From Karalla daura (lineage: Eukaryota > Chordata > Actinopteri > Chaetodontiformes > Leiognathidae), in NCBI GenBank assembly GCA_029224185.1, contig JANZKI010000034.1, positions 62,001-126,000 on the forward strand: DNA of 64,000 nucleotides. Reading direction: 5' to 3'. Below are positions 23,384 to 36,317 of this stretch, piece after piece. The notes under the pieces were generated by a model, which did no database searches, had not been told where the DNA came from, and saw nothing but the letters and a program-made list of their open reading frames with translations. Each line of letters opens with the position of its first letter. Positions within the stretch are counted from its first letter, which is position 1. Position numbers and translations under genes: made by a program.

Positions 23384-25321
23384 GTATTACCATGTCAGCA
23401 GAGGAGACAATGGAGCAGGTACCTGAGCACATGGTCGTCGAGAAGAGGTTCTGCTGAAAAACCATACAATCTATCAGCGTGCAACTCGCTACACAAACAC
23501 ACCACAAGATTCTTCAATTTTTGAAATGAAAATGAAGTTTCAAAGCCAAAGTATGGCAACGTTACGAATGTTTGTTTGTGGAGTTCTGTTTTTCCCATTC
23601 ATTCTTATGGGAAAGAGCCAAATTGGCCAAGTGATAAACATTTGGCTCTATGGAGACAACGCTTTCACCAATCTGGAGCATGAGCTAACTGTCAAGCCGT
23701 AGGGGACAGTCTCCAGAATGCCCTGACACGATTTGGTGTGTGTAGTATGAGAACTGTGGCCACAGTCGCGAGGAGTAGTTTAACGTTTAACATTGATGGC
23801 AGTGGTGGGACAATGAATGGGGGCTTATGGAGATAAAAGGCTGCACTGGGCCTACGATGAGGCTCGTCGTTTAAATTTCACAAGGCGCACGGGTTTATGG
23901 CCTGCCCCGCATGAGAGAGCACCAATGTTCCTACAAAACTGGAAAAAAGAATTTGTCTGCTGCTCAGGGTGTGGCTGGGAGCAGCGTGAAAAGAGCGAAA
24001 CGAGAGCTGATTTTTAAGCGATCCCGCATGTCGGCCCTGTGCAAAGAAGAGATTGGACATGCCCAATGCTGACGGGGCCCTTTCAAACTCTGGGAGTCTC
24101 CCAGGGCCTGTGCCATCTGCTGGGGTGCATTGAAGCTGGACGCCTCATCACTTTGTATTACCATGTCAGCAGAGGAGACAATGGAGCAGGTACCTGAGCA
24201 CATGGTCGTCGAGAAGAGGTTCTGCTGAAAAACCATACAATCTATCAGCGTGCAACTCGCTACACAAACACACCACAAGATTCTTCAATTTTTGCAATGA
24301 AAATGAAGTTTCAAAGCCAAAGTATGGCAACGTTACGAATGTTTGTTTGTGGAGTTCTGTTTTTCCCATTCATTCTTATGGGAAAGAGCCTAATTGGCCA
24401 AGTGATCAACATTTGGCTCTATGGAGACTGCGCTTTCACCTATCTGGAATATGAGCTCACTGTCACGCCGTAGGGGACAGTCTCCAGAACGCCCTGACAC
24501 GACTTGATGTGTGTAGTATGAGAACTGTGGCCACAGTCGCGAGGAGCAGTGTAATGTTTAACATTGATGGCAGTGGTGGGACAATGAATGGGGGCTTATG
24601 GAAAGAAAAGGCTGCACTGGGCCTACGATGAGGCTCGTCGTTTAAATTTCACAAGGCGCACGGGTTTATGGCCTGCCCCGCATGAGAGAGCAAAAATGTT
24701 CCTACAAAACTGGAAAAAAGAATTTGTCTGCTGCTCAGGGTGTGGCTGGGAGCAGCGTGAAAAGAGCGAAACGAGAGCTGATTTTTAAGCGATCCCGCAT
24801 GTCGGCCCTGTGCAAAGAAGAGATTGGACATGCCCAATGCTGACGGGGCCCTTTCAAACTCTGGGAGTCTCCCAGGGCCTGTGCCATCTGCTGGGGTGCA
24901 TTGAAGCTGGACGCCTCATCACTTTGTATTACCATGTCAGCAGAGGAGACAATGGAGCAGGTACCTGAGCACATGGTCGTCGAGAAGAGGTTCTGCTGAA
25001 AAACCATACAATCTATCAGCGTGCAACTCGCTACACAAACACACCACAAGATTCTTCAATTTTTGAAATGAAAATGAAGTTTCAAAGCCAAAGTATGGCA
25101 ACGTTACGAATGTTTGTTTGTGGAGTTCTGTTTTTCCCATTCATTCTTATGGGAAAGAGCCAAATTGGCCAAGTGATAAACATTTGGCTCTATGGAGACA
25201 ACGCTTTCACCAATCTGGAGCATGAGCTAACTGTCAAGCCGTAGGGGACAGTCTCCAGAATGCCCTGACACGATTTGGTGTGTGTAGTATGAGAACTGTG
25301 GCCACAGTCGCGAGGAGTAGT
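22889..25321 (+). repeat. 2.4-kb block, copy 1 (partner 35994-38422)
   Basis: This matches 35994-38422 at offset 13105 (17 units; 13101 after a 4-bp deletion in the partner). It carries the rare CAATTTTTGCAATG at 24293, also at 37398. Noted differences: C at 23619 versus G at 36724, GAGCCTAATT versus GAGCCAAATT at 24391/37496, and GATCAAC versus GATAAAC nearby. It ends at 25322, where TAGTTTAACG differs from TAGTGTAACG. Confidence 0.8.
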
Positions 25322-28300
25322 TTAACGTTTAACATTGATGGCAGTGGTGGGACAATGAATGGGGGCTTATGGAGATAAAAGGCTGCACTGGGCCTACGAT
25401 GAGGCTCGTCGTTTAAATTTCACAAGGCGCACGGGTTTATGGCCTGCCCCGCATGAGAGAGCACCAATGTTCCTACAAAACTGGAAAAAAGAATTTGTCT
25501 GCTGCTCAGGGTGTGGCTGGGAGCAGCGTGAAAAGAGCGAAACGAGAGCTGATTTTTAAGCGATCCCGCATGTCGGCCCTGTGCAAAGAAGAGATTGGAC
25601 ATGCCCAATGCTGACGGTGCCCTTTCAAACTCTGGGAGTCTCCCAGGGCCTGTGCCATCTGCTGGGGTGCATTGAAGCTGGACGCCTCATCACTTTGTAT
25701 TACCATGTCAGCAGAGGAGACAATGGAGCAGGTACCTGAGCACATGGTCGTCGAGAAGAGGTTCTGCTGAAAAACCATACAATCTATCAGCGTGCAACTC
25801 GCTACACAAACACACCACAAGATTCTTCAATTTTTGAAATGAAAATGAAGTTTCAAAGCCAAAGTATGGCAACGTTACGAATGTTTGTTTGTGGAGTTCT
25901 GTTTTTCCCATTCATTCTTATGGGAAAGAGCCTAATTGGCCAAGTGATCAACGTTTGGCTCTATGGAGACTGCGCTTTCACCTATCTGGAATATGAGCTC
26001 ACTGTCACGCCGTAGGGGACAGTCTCCAGAACGCCCTGACACGACTTGATGTGTGTAGTATGAGAACTGTGGCCACAGTCGCGAGGAGCAGTGTAATGTT
26101 TAACATTGATGGCAGTGGTGGGACAATGAATGGGGGCTTATGGAAAGAAAAGGCTGCACTGGGCCTACGATGAGGCTCGTCGTTTAAATTTCACAAGGCG
26201 CACGGGTTTATGGCCTGCCCCGCATGAGAGAGCAAAAATGTTCCTACAAAACTGGAAAAAAGAATTTGTCTGCTGCTTAGGGTGAGGCTGGGAGCAGCGT
26301 GAAAAGAGCGAAACGAGAGCTGATTTTAATGATCCCGCATGTCGGCCCTGTGCAAAGAAGAGATTGGACATGCCCAATGCTGACGGGGCCCTTTCAAACT
26401 CTGGGAGTCTCCCAGGGCCTGTGCCATCTGCTGGGGTGCATTGAAGCTGGACGCCTCATCACTTTGTATTACCATGTCAGCAGAGGAGACAATGGAGCAG
26501 GTACCTGAGCACATGGTCGTCGAGAAGAGGTTCTGCTGAAAAACCATACAATCTATCAGCGTGCAACTCGCTACACAAACACACCACAAGATTCTTCAAT
26601 TTTTGAAATGAAAATGAAGTTTCAAAGCCAAAGTATGGCAACGTTACGAATGTTTGTTTGTGGAGTTCTGTTTTTCCCATTCATTCTTATGGGAAAGAGC
26701 CTAATTGGCCAAGTGATCAACGTTTGGCTCTATGGAGACTGCGCTTTCACCTATCTGGAATATGAGCTCACTGTCACGCCGTAGGGGACAGTCTCCAGAA
26801 CGCCCTGACACGACTTGATGTGTGTAGTATGAGAACTGTGGCCACAGTCGCGAGGAGTAGTGTAATGTTTAACATTGATGGCAGTGGTGGGACAATGAAT
26901 GGGGGCTTATGGAAAGAAAAGGCTGCACTGGGCCTACGATGAGGCTCGTCGTTTAAATTTCACAAGGCGCACGGGTTTATGGCCTGCCCCGCATGAGAGA
27001 GCACCAATGTTCCTACAAAACTGGAAAAAAAGAATTTGTCTGCTGCTTCGGGTGTGGCTGGGAGCAGCGTGAAAAGAGCGAAACGAGAGCTGATTTTTAA
27101 GCGATCCCGCATGTCGGCCCGGTGCTAAGAAGAGATTGGACATGCCCAATGCTGAGGGGGCCCTTTCCCACTCTGCGAGTCTCCCAGGGCCTGTGCCATC
27201 TGCTGGGGTGCATTGAAGCTGTACGCCTCATCACTTTGTATTACCATGTCAGCAGAGGAGACATTGGAGCAGGTACCTGAGCACATGGTCGTCGAGAAGA
27301 GGTGCTGCTGAAAAACCATACAACCTATTAGCGTGCAACTCGCTACACAAACACACCACAAGATTCTTCAATTTTTGAAATGAAAATGAAGTTTCAAAGT
27401 CAAAGTATTGCAACGTTGCGAATGTTTGTTTGTGGAGTTCTGTTTTTCCCATTCATTCTTATGGGAAAAAGCCAAATTGGCCAAGTGATAAACATTTGGC
27501 TCTATGGAGACAACGCTTTCACCAATCTGGAGCATGAGCTAACTGTCAAGCCGTAGGGGACAGTCTCCAGAAGGCCCTGACACGATTTGGTGTGTGTAGT
27601 ATGAGAACTGTGGCCACAGTCGCGAGGAGTAGTGTAACGTTTAACATTAATGGCAGTGGTGGGACAATGAATGGGGGCTTATGGAGATAAAAGGCTGCAC
27701 TGGGCCTACGATGAGGCTCGTCGTTTAAATTTCACAAGGCGCACGGGTTTATGGCCTGGCCCGCATGAGAGAGCACCAATGTTCCTACAAAACTGGAAAA
27801 AAGAATTTGTCTGCTGCTTAGGGTGTGGCTGGGAGCAGCGTGAAAAGAGCGAAACGAGAGCTGATTTTTAAGCGATCCCGCATGTCGGCCCTGTGCAAAG
27901 AAGAGATTGGACATGCCCAATGCTGAGGGGGCCCTTTCAAACTCTGGGAGTCTCCCAGGGCCTGTGCCATCTGCTGGGGTGCATTGAAGCTGGACGCCTC
28001 ATCACTTTGTATTACCATGTCAGCAGAGGAGACAATGGAGCAGGTACCTGAGCACATGGTCGTCGAGAAGAGGTTCTGCTGAAAAACCATACAATCTATC
28101 AGCGTGCAACTCGCTACACAAACACACCACAAGATTCTTCAATTTTTGAAATGAAAATGAAGTTTCAAAGCCAAAGTATGGCAACGTTACGAATGTTTGT
28201 TTGTGGAGTTCTGTTTTTCCCATTCATTCTTATGGGAAAGAGCCAAATTGACCAAGTGATAAACATTTGGCTCTATGGAGACAACGCTTTCACCAATCTG

Positions 28301-29786
28301 GAGCATGAGCTAACTGTCAAGCCGTAGGGGACAGTCTCCAGAATGCCCTGACACGATTTGGTGTGTGTAGTATGAGAACTGTGGCCACAGTCGCGAGGAG
28401 AAGTGTAACGTTTAACATTGATGGCAGTGGTGGGACAATGAATGGGGGCTTATGGAGATAAAAGGCTGCACTGGGCCTACGATGAGGCTCGTCGTTTAAA
28501 TTTCACAAGGCGCACGGGTTTATGGCCTGCCCCGCATGAGAGAGCACCAATGTTCCTACAAAACTGGAAAAAAGAATTTGTCTGCTGCTCAGGGTGTGGC
28601 TGGGAGCAGCGTGAAAAGAGCGAAACGAGAGCTGATTTTTAAGCGATCCCGCATGTCGGCCCTGTGCAAAGAAGAGATTGGACATGCCCAATGCTGACGG
28701 GGCCCTTTCAAACTCTGGGAGTCTCCCAGGGCCTGTGCCATCTGCTGGGGTGCATTGAAGCTGGACGCCTCATCACTTTGTATTACCATGTCAGCAGAGG
28801 AGACAATGGAGCAGGTACCTGAGCACATGGTCGTCGAGAAGAGGTTCTGCTGAAAAACCATACAATCTATCAGCGTGCAACTCGCTACACAAACACACCA
28901 CAAGATTCTTCAATTTTTGAAATGAAAATGAAGTTTCAAAGCCAAAGTATGGCAACGTTACGAATGTTTGTTTGTGGAGTTCTGTTTTTCCCATTCATTC
29001 TTATGGGAAAGAGCCTAATTGGCCAAGTGATAAACATTTGGCTCTATGGAGACTGCGCTTTCACCTATCTGGAATATGAGCTCACTGTCACGCCGTAGGG
29101 GACAGTCTCCAGAACGCCCTGACACGACTTGATGTGTGTAGTATGAGAACTGTGGCCACAGTCGCGAGGAGCAGTGTAATGTTTAACATTGATGGCAGTG
29201 GTGGGACAATGAATGGGGGCTTATGGAAAGAAAAGGCTGCACTGGGCCTACGATGAGGCTCGTCGTTTAAATTTCACAAGGCGCACGGGTTTATGGCCTG
29301 CCCCGCATGAGAGAGCAAAAATGTTCCTACAAAACTGGAAAAAAGAATTTGTCTGCTGCTCAGGGTGTGGCTGGGAGCAGCGTGAAAAGAGCGAAACGAG
29401 AGCTGATTTTTAAGCGATCCCGCATGTCGGCCCTGTGCAAAGAAGAGATTGGACATGCCCAATGCTGACGGGGCCCTTTCAAACTCTGGGAGTCTCCCAG
29501 GGCCTGTGCCATCTGCTGGGGTGCATTGAAGCTGGACGCCTCATCACTTTGTATTACCATGTCAGCAGAGGAGACAATGGAGCAGGTACCTGAGCACATG
29601 GTCGTCGAGAAGAGGTTCTGCTGAAAAACCATACAATCTATCAGCGTGCAACTCGCTACACAAACACACCACAAGATTCTTCAATTTTTGAAATGAAAAT
29701 GAAGTTTCAAAGCCAAAGTATGGCAACGTTACGAATGTTTGTTTGTGGAGTTCTGTTTTTCCCATTCATTCTTATGGGAAAGAGCC
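24681..29786 (+). repeat. 5.1-kb block, copy 1 (partner 40095-45201)
   Basis: This matches 40095-45201 at offset 15414-15415 (20 units), subtypes D K K D D K. Shared rare changes include GACGGTGCCC near 25614/41028, CAACGTTTGG near 25949, GCTGTACGCC near 27219/42634, AAAGTATTGCAACG near 27404/42819, AGAAGGCCC near 27573, CATTAATGGC near 27647 and GCCTGGCCCG near 27758. Differences: GTTTAAC versus GTTCAAC (25337/40743 region), GATTTTAATGATCC near 26329 versus GATTTTAAGCGATCC, and the ATTGACC/GAGAAG changes at 28250-28400 that the partner lacks. Confidence 0.87.
28442..29212 (+). repeat. Representative 771-bp monomer (u37, subtype D)
   Basis: This unit has the most common length and a typical sequence. 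Landmarks in order: start ATGGGGGCTTATGG; an A-tract (GGAAAAAAGAATTT, about 28566); a 7-bp inverted repeat around 28715-28729; GGTACC at about 28814; T5 tracts in GATTTTTAAG and CAATTTTTGAAATG; a 4-bp tandem GTTTGTTTG near 28965; an inverted repeat around CCCATTCATTC at 28990; TTGGCC at about 29019; the 14-bp palindrome ACTGTGGCCACAGT near 29149; and CATTGATGGCAGTGG leading into the next unit. I counted 27 CpG dinucleotides. I see no Pol III A or B box, no snRNA, 5S or tRNA similarity, no AATAAA, and no open frame with credible coding character. No clear internal subrepeat was found. Confidence 0.93.
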
Positions 29787-32700
29787 AAATTGACCAAGTG
29801 ATAAACATTTGGCTCTATGGAGACAACGCTTTCACCAATCTGGAGCATGAGCTAACTGTCAAGCCGTAGGGGACAGTCTCCAGAATGCCCTGACACGATT
29901 TGGTGTGTGTAGTATGAGAACTGTGGCCACAGTCGCGAGGAGAAGTGTAACGTTTAACATTGATGGCAGTGGTGGGACAATGAATGGGGGCTTATGGAGA
30001 TAAAAGGCTGCACTGGGCCTACGATGAGGCTCGTCGTTTAAATTTCACAAGGCGCACGGGTTTATGGCCTGCCCCGCATGAGAGAGCACCAATGTTCCTA
30101 CAAAACTGGAAAAAAGAATTTGTCTGCTGCTCAGGGTGTGGCTGGGAGCAGCGTGAAAAGAGCGAAACGAGAGCTGATTTTTAAGCGATCCCGCATGTCG
30201 GCCCTGTGCAAAGAAGAGATTGGACATGCCCAATGCTGACGGGGCCCTTTCAAACTCTGGGAGTCTCCCAGGGCCTGTGCCATCTGCTGGGGTGCATTGA
30301 AGCTGGACGCCTCATCACTTTGTATTACCATGTCAGCAGAGGAGACAATGGAGCAGGTACCTGAGCACATGGTCGTCGAGAAGAGGTTCTGCTGAAAAAC
30401 CATACAATCTATCAGCGTGCAACTCGCTACACAAACACACCACAAGATTCTTCAATTTTTGAAATGAAAATGAAGTTTCAAAGCCAAAGTATGGCAACGT
30501 TACGAATGTTTGTTTGTGGAGTTCTGTTTTTCCCATTCATTCTTATGGGAAAGAGCCTAATTGGCCAAGTGATAAACATTTGGCTCTATGGAGACTGCGC
30601 TTTCACCTATCTGGAATATGAGCTCACTGTCACGCCGTAGGGGACAGTCTCCAGAACGCCCTGACACGACTTGATGTGTGTAGTATGAGAACTGTGGCCA
30701 CAGTCGCGAGGAGCAGTGTAATGTTTAACATTGATGGCAGTGGTGGGACAATGAATGGGGGCTTATGGAAAGAAAAGGCTGCACTGGGCCTACGATGAGG
30801 CTCGTCGTTTAAATTTCACAAGGCGCACGGGTTTATGGCCTGCCCCGCATGAGAGAGCAAAAATGTTCCTACAAAACTGGAAAAAAGAATTTGTCTGCTG
30901 CTCAGGGTGTGGCTGGGAGCAGCGTGAAAAGAGCGAAACGAGAGCTGATTTTTAAGCGATCCCGCATGTCGGCCCTGTGCAAAGAAGAGATTGGACATGC
31001 CCAATGCTGACGGGGCCCTTTCAAACTCTGGGAGTCTCCCAGGGCCTGTGCCATCTGCTGGGGTGCATTGAAGCTGGACGCCTCATCACTTTGTATTACC
31101 ATGTCAGCAGAGGAGACAATGGAGCAGGTACCTGAGCACATGGTCGTCGAGAAGAGGTTCTGCTGAAAAACCATACAATCTATCAGCGTGCAACTCGCTA
31201 CACAAACACACCACAAGATTCTTCAATTTTTGAAATGAAAATGAAGTTTCAAAGCCAAAGTATGGCAACGTTACGAATGTTTGTTTGTGGAGTTCTGTTT
31301 TTCCCATTCATTCTTATGGGAAAGAGCCAAATTGGCCAAGTGATAAACATTTGGCTCTATGGAGACAACGCTTTCACCAATCTGGAGCATGAGCTAACTG
31401 TCAAGCCGTAGGGGACAGTCTCCAGAATGCCCTGACACGATTTGGTGTGTGTAGTATGAGAACTGTGGCCACAGTCGCGAGGAGTAGTGTAACGTTTAAC
31501 ATTGATGGCAGTGGTGGGACAATGAATGGGGGCTTATGGAGATAAAAGGCTGCACTGGGCCTACGATGAGGCTCGTCGTTTACATTTCACAAGGCGCACG
31601 GGTTTATGGCCTGCCCCGCATGAGAGAGCACCAATGTTCCTACAAAACTGGAAAAAAGAATTTGTCTGCTGCTCAGGGTGTGGCTAGGAGCAGCGTGAAA
31701 AGAGCGAAACGAGAGCTGATTTTTAAGCGATCCCGCATGTCGGCCCTGTGCAAAGAAGAGATTGGACATGCCCAATGCTGACGGGGCCCTTTCAAACTCT
31801 GGGAGTCTCCCAGGGCCTGTGCCATCTGCTGGGGTGCATTGAAGCTGGACGCCTCATCACTTTGTATTACCATGTCAGCAGAGGAGACAATGGAGCAGGT
31901 ACCTGAGCACATGGTCGTCGAGAAGAGGTTCTGCTGAAAAACCATACAATCTATCAGCGTGCAACTCGCTACACAAACACACCACAAGATTCTTCAATTT
32001 TTGAAATGAAAATGAAGTTTCAAAGCCAAAGTATGGCAACGTTACGAATGTTTGTTTGTGGAGTTCTGTTTTTCCCATTCATTCTTATGGGAAAGAGCCA
32101 AATTGGCCAAGTGATAAACATTTGGCTCTATGGAGACTGCGCTTTCACCTATCTGGAATATGAGCTCACTGTCACGCCGTAGGGGACAGTCTCCAGAACG
32201 CCCTGACACGACTTGATGTGTGTAGTATGAGAACTGTGGCCACAGTCGCGAGGAGCAGTGTAATGTTTAACATTGATGGCAGTGGTGGGACAATGAATGG
32301 GGGCTTATGGAAAGAAAAGGCTGCACTGGGCCTACGATGAGGCTCGTCGTTTAAATTTCACAAGGCGCACGGGTTTATGGCCTGCCCCGCATGAGAGAGC
32401 AAAAATGTTCCTACAAAACTGGAAAAAAGAATTTGTCTGCTGCTCAGGGTGTGGCTGGGAGCAGCGTGAAAAGAGCGAAACGAGAGCTGATTTTTAAGCG
32501 ATCCCGCATGTCGGCCCTGTGCAAAGAAGAGATTGGACATGCCCAATGCTGACGGGGCCCTTTCAAACTCTGGGAGTCTCCCAGGGCCTGTGCCATCTGC
32601 TGGGGTGCATTGAAGCTGGACGCCTCATCACTTTGTATTACCATGTCAGCAGAGGAGACAATGGAGCAGGTACCTGAGCACATGGTCGTCGAGAAGAGGT

Positions 32701-33333
32701 TCTGCTGAAAAACCATACAATCTATCAGCGTGCAACTCGCTACACAAACACACCACAAGATTCTTCAATTTTTGAAATGAAAATGAAGTTTCAAAGCCAA
32801 AGTATGGCAACGTTACGAATGTTTGTTTGTGGAGTTCTGTTTTTCCCATTCATTCTTATGGGAAAGAGCCAAATTGGCCAAGTGATAAACATTTGGCTCT
32901 ATGGAGACTGCGCTTTCACCAATCTGGAGCATGAGCTCACTGTCAAGCCGTAGGGGACAGTCTCCAGAATGCCCTGACACGATTTGGTGTGTGTAGTATG
33001 AGAACTGTGGCCACAGTCGCGAGGAGTAGTGTAACGTTTAACATTGATGGCAGTGGTGGGACAATGAATGGGGGCTTATGGAGATAAAAGGCTGCACTGG
33101 GCCTACGATGAGGCTCGTCGTTTAAATTTCACAAGGCGCACGGGTTTATGGCCTGCCCCGCATGAGAGAGCACCAATGTTCCTACAAAACTGGAAAAAAG
33201 AATTTGTCTGCTGCTCAGGGTGTGGCTGGGAGCAGCGTGAAAAGAGCGAAACGAGAGCTGATTTTTAAGCGATCCCGCATGTCGGCCCTGTGCAAAGAAG
33301 AGATTGGACATGCCCAATGCTGACGGGGCCCTT

Positions 33334-36317
33334 TCAAACTCTGGGAGTCTCCCAGGGCCTGTGCCATCTGCTGGGGTGCATTGAAGCTGGACGCCTCATC
33401 ACTTTGTATTACCATGTCAGCAGAGGAGACAATGGAGCAGGTACCTGAGCACATGGTCGTCGAGAAGAGGTTCTGCTGAAAAACCATACAATCTATCAGC
33501 GTGCAACTCGCTACACAAACACACCACAAGATTCTTCAATTTTCGAAATGAAAATGAAGTTTCAAAGCCAAAGTATGGCAACGTTACGAATGTTTGTTTG
33601 TGGAGTTCTGTTTTTCCCATTCATTCTTATGGGAAAGAGCCTAATTGGCCAAGTGATAAACATTTGGCTCTATGGAGACAACGTTTTCACCAATCTGGAA
33701 TACGAGCTAACTGTCACGCCGTAGGGGAGAGTCTCCAGAATGCCCTGACACGATTTGGTGTGTGTACTATGAGAACTGTGGCCACAGTCGCGAGGAGAAG
33801 TGTAACGTTTAACATTGATGGCAGTGGTGGGACAATGAATGGGGGCTTATGGAGAGAAAAGTCTGCACTGGGCCATACGATGAGGCTCCTCGTTTAAATT
33901 TCACAAGGTGCACGGGTTTCTGGCCTGCCCCGCATGAGAGAGCACCAATGTTCCTACAAAACTGGAAAAAAAGAATTTGTCTGCTGCTTAGGGTGTGGCT
34001 GGCAGCAGCGTGAAAAGAGCGAAACGAGAGCTGATTTTAAAGCGATCCCGCATGTCGGCCCGGTGCTATGAAGAGATTGGACATGCCCAATGCTGAGGGG
34101 GCCCTTTCCCACTCTGCGAGTCTCCCGGGGACTGTGCCATCTGCTGGGGTGCATTGAAGCTGGACGCCTCATCACTTTGTATGACCATGTGAGCAGAGGA
34201 GACATTGGAGCAGGTACCTGAGCACATGGTTGTCGAGAAATGGTGCTGCTGAAAAACCATACAACCTATCAGCGTGCAACTCGCGACCAAACACACCACA
34301 AGATTCTTCAATTTCTGAAATGAAAATGAAGTTTCAAAGTCAAAGTATGGCAACGTTGCGAATGTTTGTTTGTGGAGTTCTTTTTTTCCCATTCATTCTT
34401 ATGGGAAAAAGCCAAAATGGCGAAGTGATAAACATTTGGCTCTTTGGAGACTGCGCTTTCACCAATCTGGAATACGAGCTAACTGTCACGCCGTAGGGGA
34501 TAGTTTCCAGAACACCATGACGCGATTTGGTGTGTGTACCATGAAAACTGTGACCAGAGTCGCGAGGAGAAGTGTAACGTTTAACATTGATGTCAGCTGT
34601 TGGAAATTGAATGGGGGCTTCAGGAGGGAAAAGGCTGCACTGGGCCTACGATGATGCTCGTCGTTTAAATTTCACAAGGCGCACGGGTTTATGGCCTGCC
34701 CCGCATGAGAGAGCACCATTGTTCCTACAAAACTGGAAAAAATAATTTGTCTGCTGCTTAGGGTGTGGCTGGGAGCAGCGTGAAAAGAGTGAAACGAGAG
34801 CTGATTTTTAAGCGATCCCGCATGTCGGCCCGGTGCTATGAAGAGATTGGACATGCCCAATGCTGAGGGGGCCCTTTCCCACTCTGCGAGTCTCCCAGGG
34901 CCTGTGCCATCTGCTGGGGTGCATTGAAGCTGGACGCCTCATCACTTTGTATGACCATGTCAGCAGAGGAGACAATGGAGCAGGTACCTGAGCACATGGT
35001 CGTCGAGAAGAGGTTCTGCTGAAAAACCATACAATCTATCAGCGTGCAACTCGCTACACAAACACACCACAAGATTCTTCAATTTTTGAAATGAAAATGA
35101 AGTTTCAAAGCCAAAGTATGGCAACGTTACGAATGTTTGTTTGTGGAGTTCTGTTTTTCCCATTCATTCTTATGGGAAAGAGCCAAATTGGCCAAGTGAT
35201 AAACATTTGGCTCTATGGAGACTGCGCTTTCACCAATCTGGAGCATGAGCTCACTGTCAAGCCGTAGGGGACAGTCTCCAGAATGCCCTGACACGATTTG
35301 GTGTGTGTAGTATGAGAACTGTGGCCACAGTCGCGAGGAGTAGTGTAACGTTTAACATTGATGGCAGTGGTGGGACAATGAATGGGGGCTTATGGAGATA
35401 AAAGGCTGCACTGGGCCTACGATGAGGCTCGTCGTTTAAATTTCACAAGGCGCACGGGTTTATGGCCTGCCCCGCATGAGAGAGCACCAATGTTCCTACA
35501 AAACTGGAAAAAAGAATTTGTCTGCTGCTCAGGGTGTGGCTGGGAGCAGCGTGAAAAGAGCGAAACGAGAGCTGATTTTTAAGCGATCCCGCATGTCGGC
35601 CCTGTGCAAAGAAGAGATTGGACATGCCCAATGCTGACGGGGCCCTTTCAAACTCTGGGAGTCTCCCAGGGCCTGTGCCATCTGCTGGGGTGCATTGAAG
35701 CTGGACGCCTCATCACTTTGTATTACCATGTCAGCAGAGGAGACAATGGAGCAGGTACCTGAGCACATGGTCGTCGAGAAGAGGTTCTGCTGAAAAACCA
35801 TACAATCTATCAGCGTGCAACTCGCTACACAAACACACCACAAGATTCTTCAATTTTTGAAATGAAAATGAAGTTTCAAAGCCAAAGTATGGCAACGTTA
35901 CGAATGTTTGTTTGTGGAGTTCTGTTTTTCCCATTCATTCTTATGGGAAAGAGCCTAATTGGCCAAGTGATCAACATTTGGCTCTATGGAGACTGCGCTT
36001 TCACCTATCTGGAATATGAGCTCACTGTCACGCCGTAGGGGACAGTCTCCAGAACGCCCTGACACGACTTGATGTGTGTAGTATGAGAACTGTGGCCACA
36101 GTCGCGAGGAGCAGTGTAATGTTTAACATTGATGGCAGTGGTGGGACAATGAATGGGGGCTTATGGAAAGAAAAGGCTGCACTGGGCCTACGATGAGGCT
36201 CGTCGTTTAAATTTCACAAGGCGCACGGGTTTATGGCCTGCCCCGCATGAGAGAGCAAAAATGTTCCTACAAAACTGGAAAAAAGAATTTGTCTGCTGCT
36301 TAGGGTGAGGCTGGGAG
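33334..36317 (+). repeat. X-led cassette, copy 2 (X R D K, truncated)
   Basis: This matches 9442-12425 at offset 23892 (31 units), covering u44-u46 and the start of u47. It stops at 36318, where u47 has GGGAGCAGCG and the other copies have GGGAGTAGCG. Beyond this point the sequence becomes the 769-bp K type (CGCACGGGGCTATG at 36367) instead of continuing to the second R unit. It also forms the right end of the 8.49-kb block copied to 45.6-54.0 kb. Confidence 0.87.

Larger units (their letters stand above)
27827..36317 (+). repeat. 8.49-kb block, copy 1 (partner 45554-54045)
   Basis: This matches 45554-54045 at offset 17727-17728 (23 units). It comprises part of u36, then D K D K D K D X R D and part of K. 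Left edge: GGGTGTGGC (27826) versus GGGTGAGGC (45553). Right edge: GGGAGCAGCG (36318) versus GGGAGTAGCG (54046). The only internal difference I noticed is an A-tract of 6 near 31662 versus 7 near 49379, which accounts for the one-base offset change. It overlaps the 5.1-kb block at 27827-29786. Confidence 0.88.

Noticed and set aside
28455..28462. TATA-like GATAAAAGG just after the unit start in D units
   Set aside because: One base off a TATA box and present only in D units. E, F and K units lack it, and no linked transcript or initiator can be supported.
28589..28903. Minus-strand open frames of 78-104 codons recurring in most units (for example 28589-28903)
   Set aside because: They overlap open frames on the other strand and in other frames. 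They change length with single-base indels and gain or lose ends from unit to unit. Differences between copies are mostly amino-acid changing, so there is no sign of purifying selection. No domain or signal was recognised.
28647..28922. T5 tracts that could end Pol III transcripts
   Set aside because: No A box or B box, and no similarity to tRNA, 5S, U6 or 7SL, was found in the unit.
28437..28999. Inverted 10-mers AATGAATGGG and CCCATTCATT about 550 bp apart, possibly transposon ends
   Set aside because: A match of this size is expected by chance fairly often within 771 bp, and there is no target duplication or coding remnant.
28442..29212. Possible ancestral half-unit repeat: GTCTCC motifs 384 bp apart
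   Set aside because: Aligning the two halves around this offset showed no extended similarity, so the shared 6-mer is probably chance.
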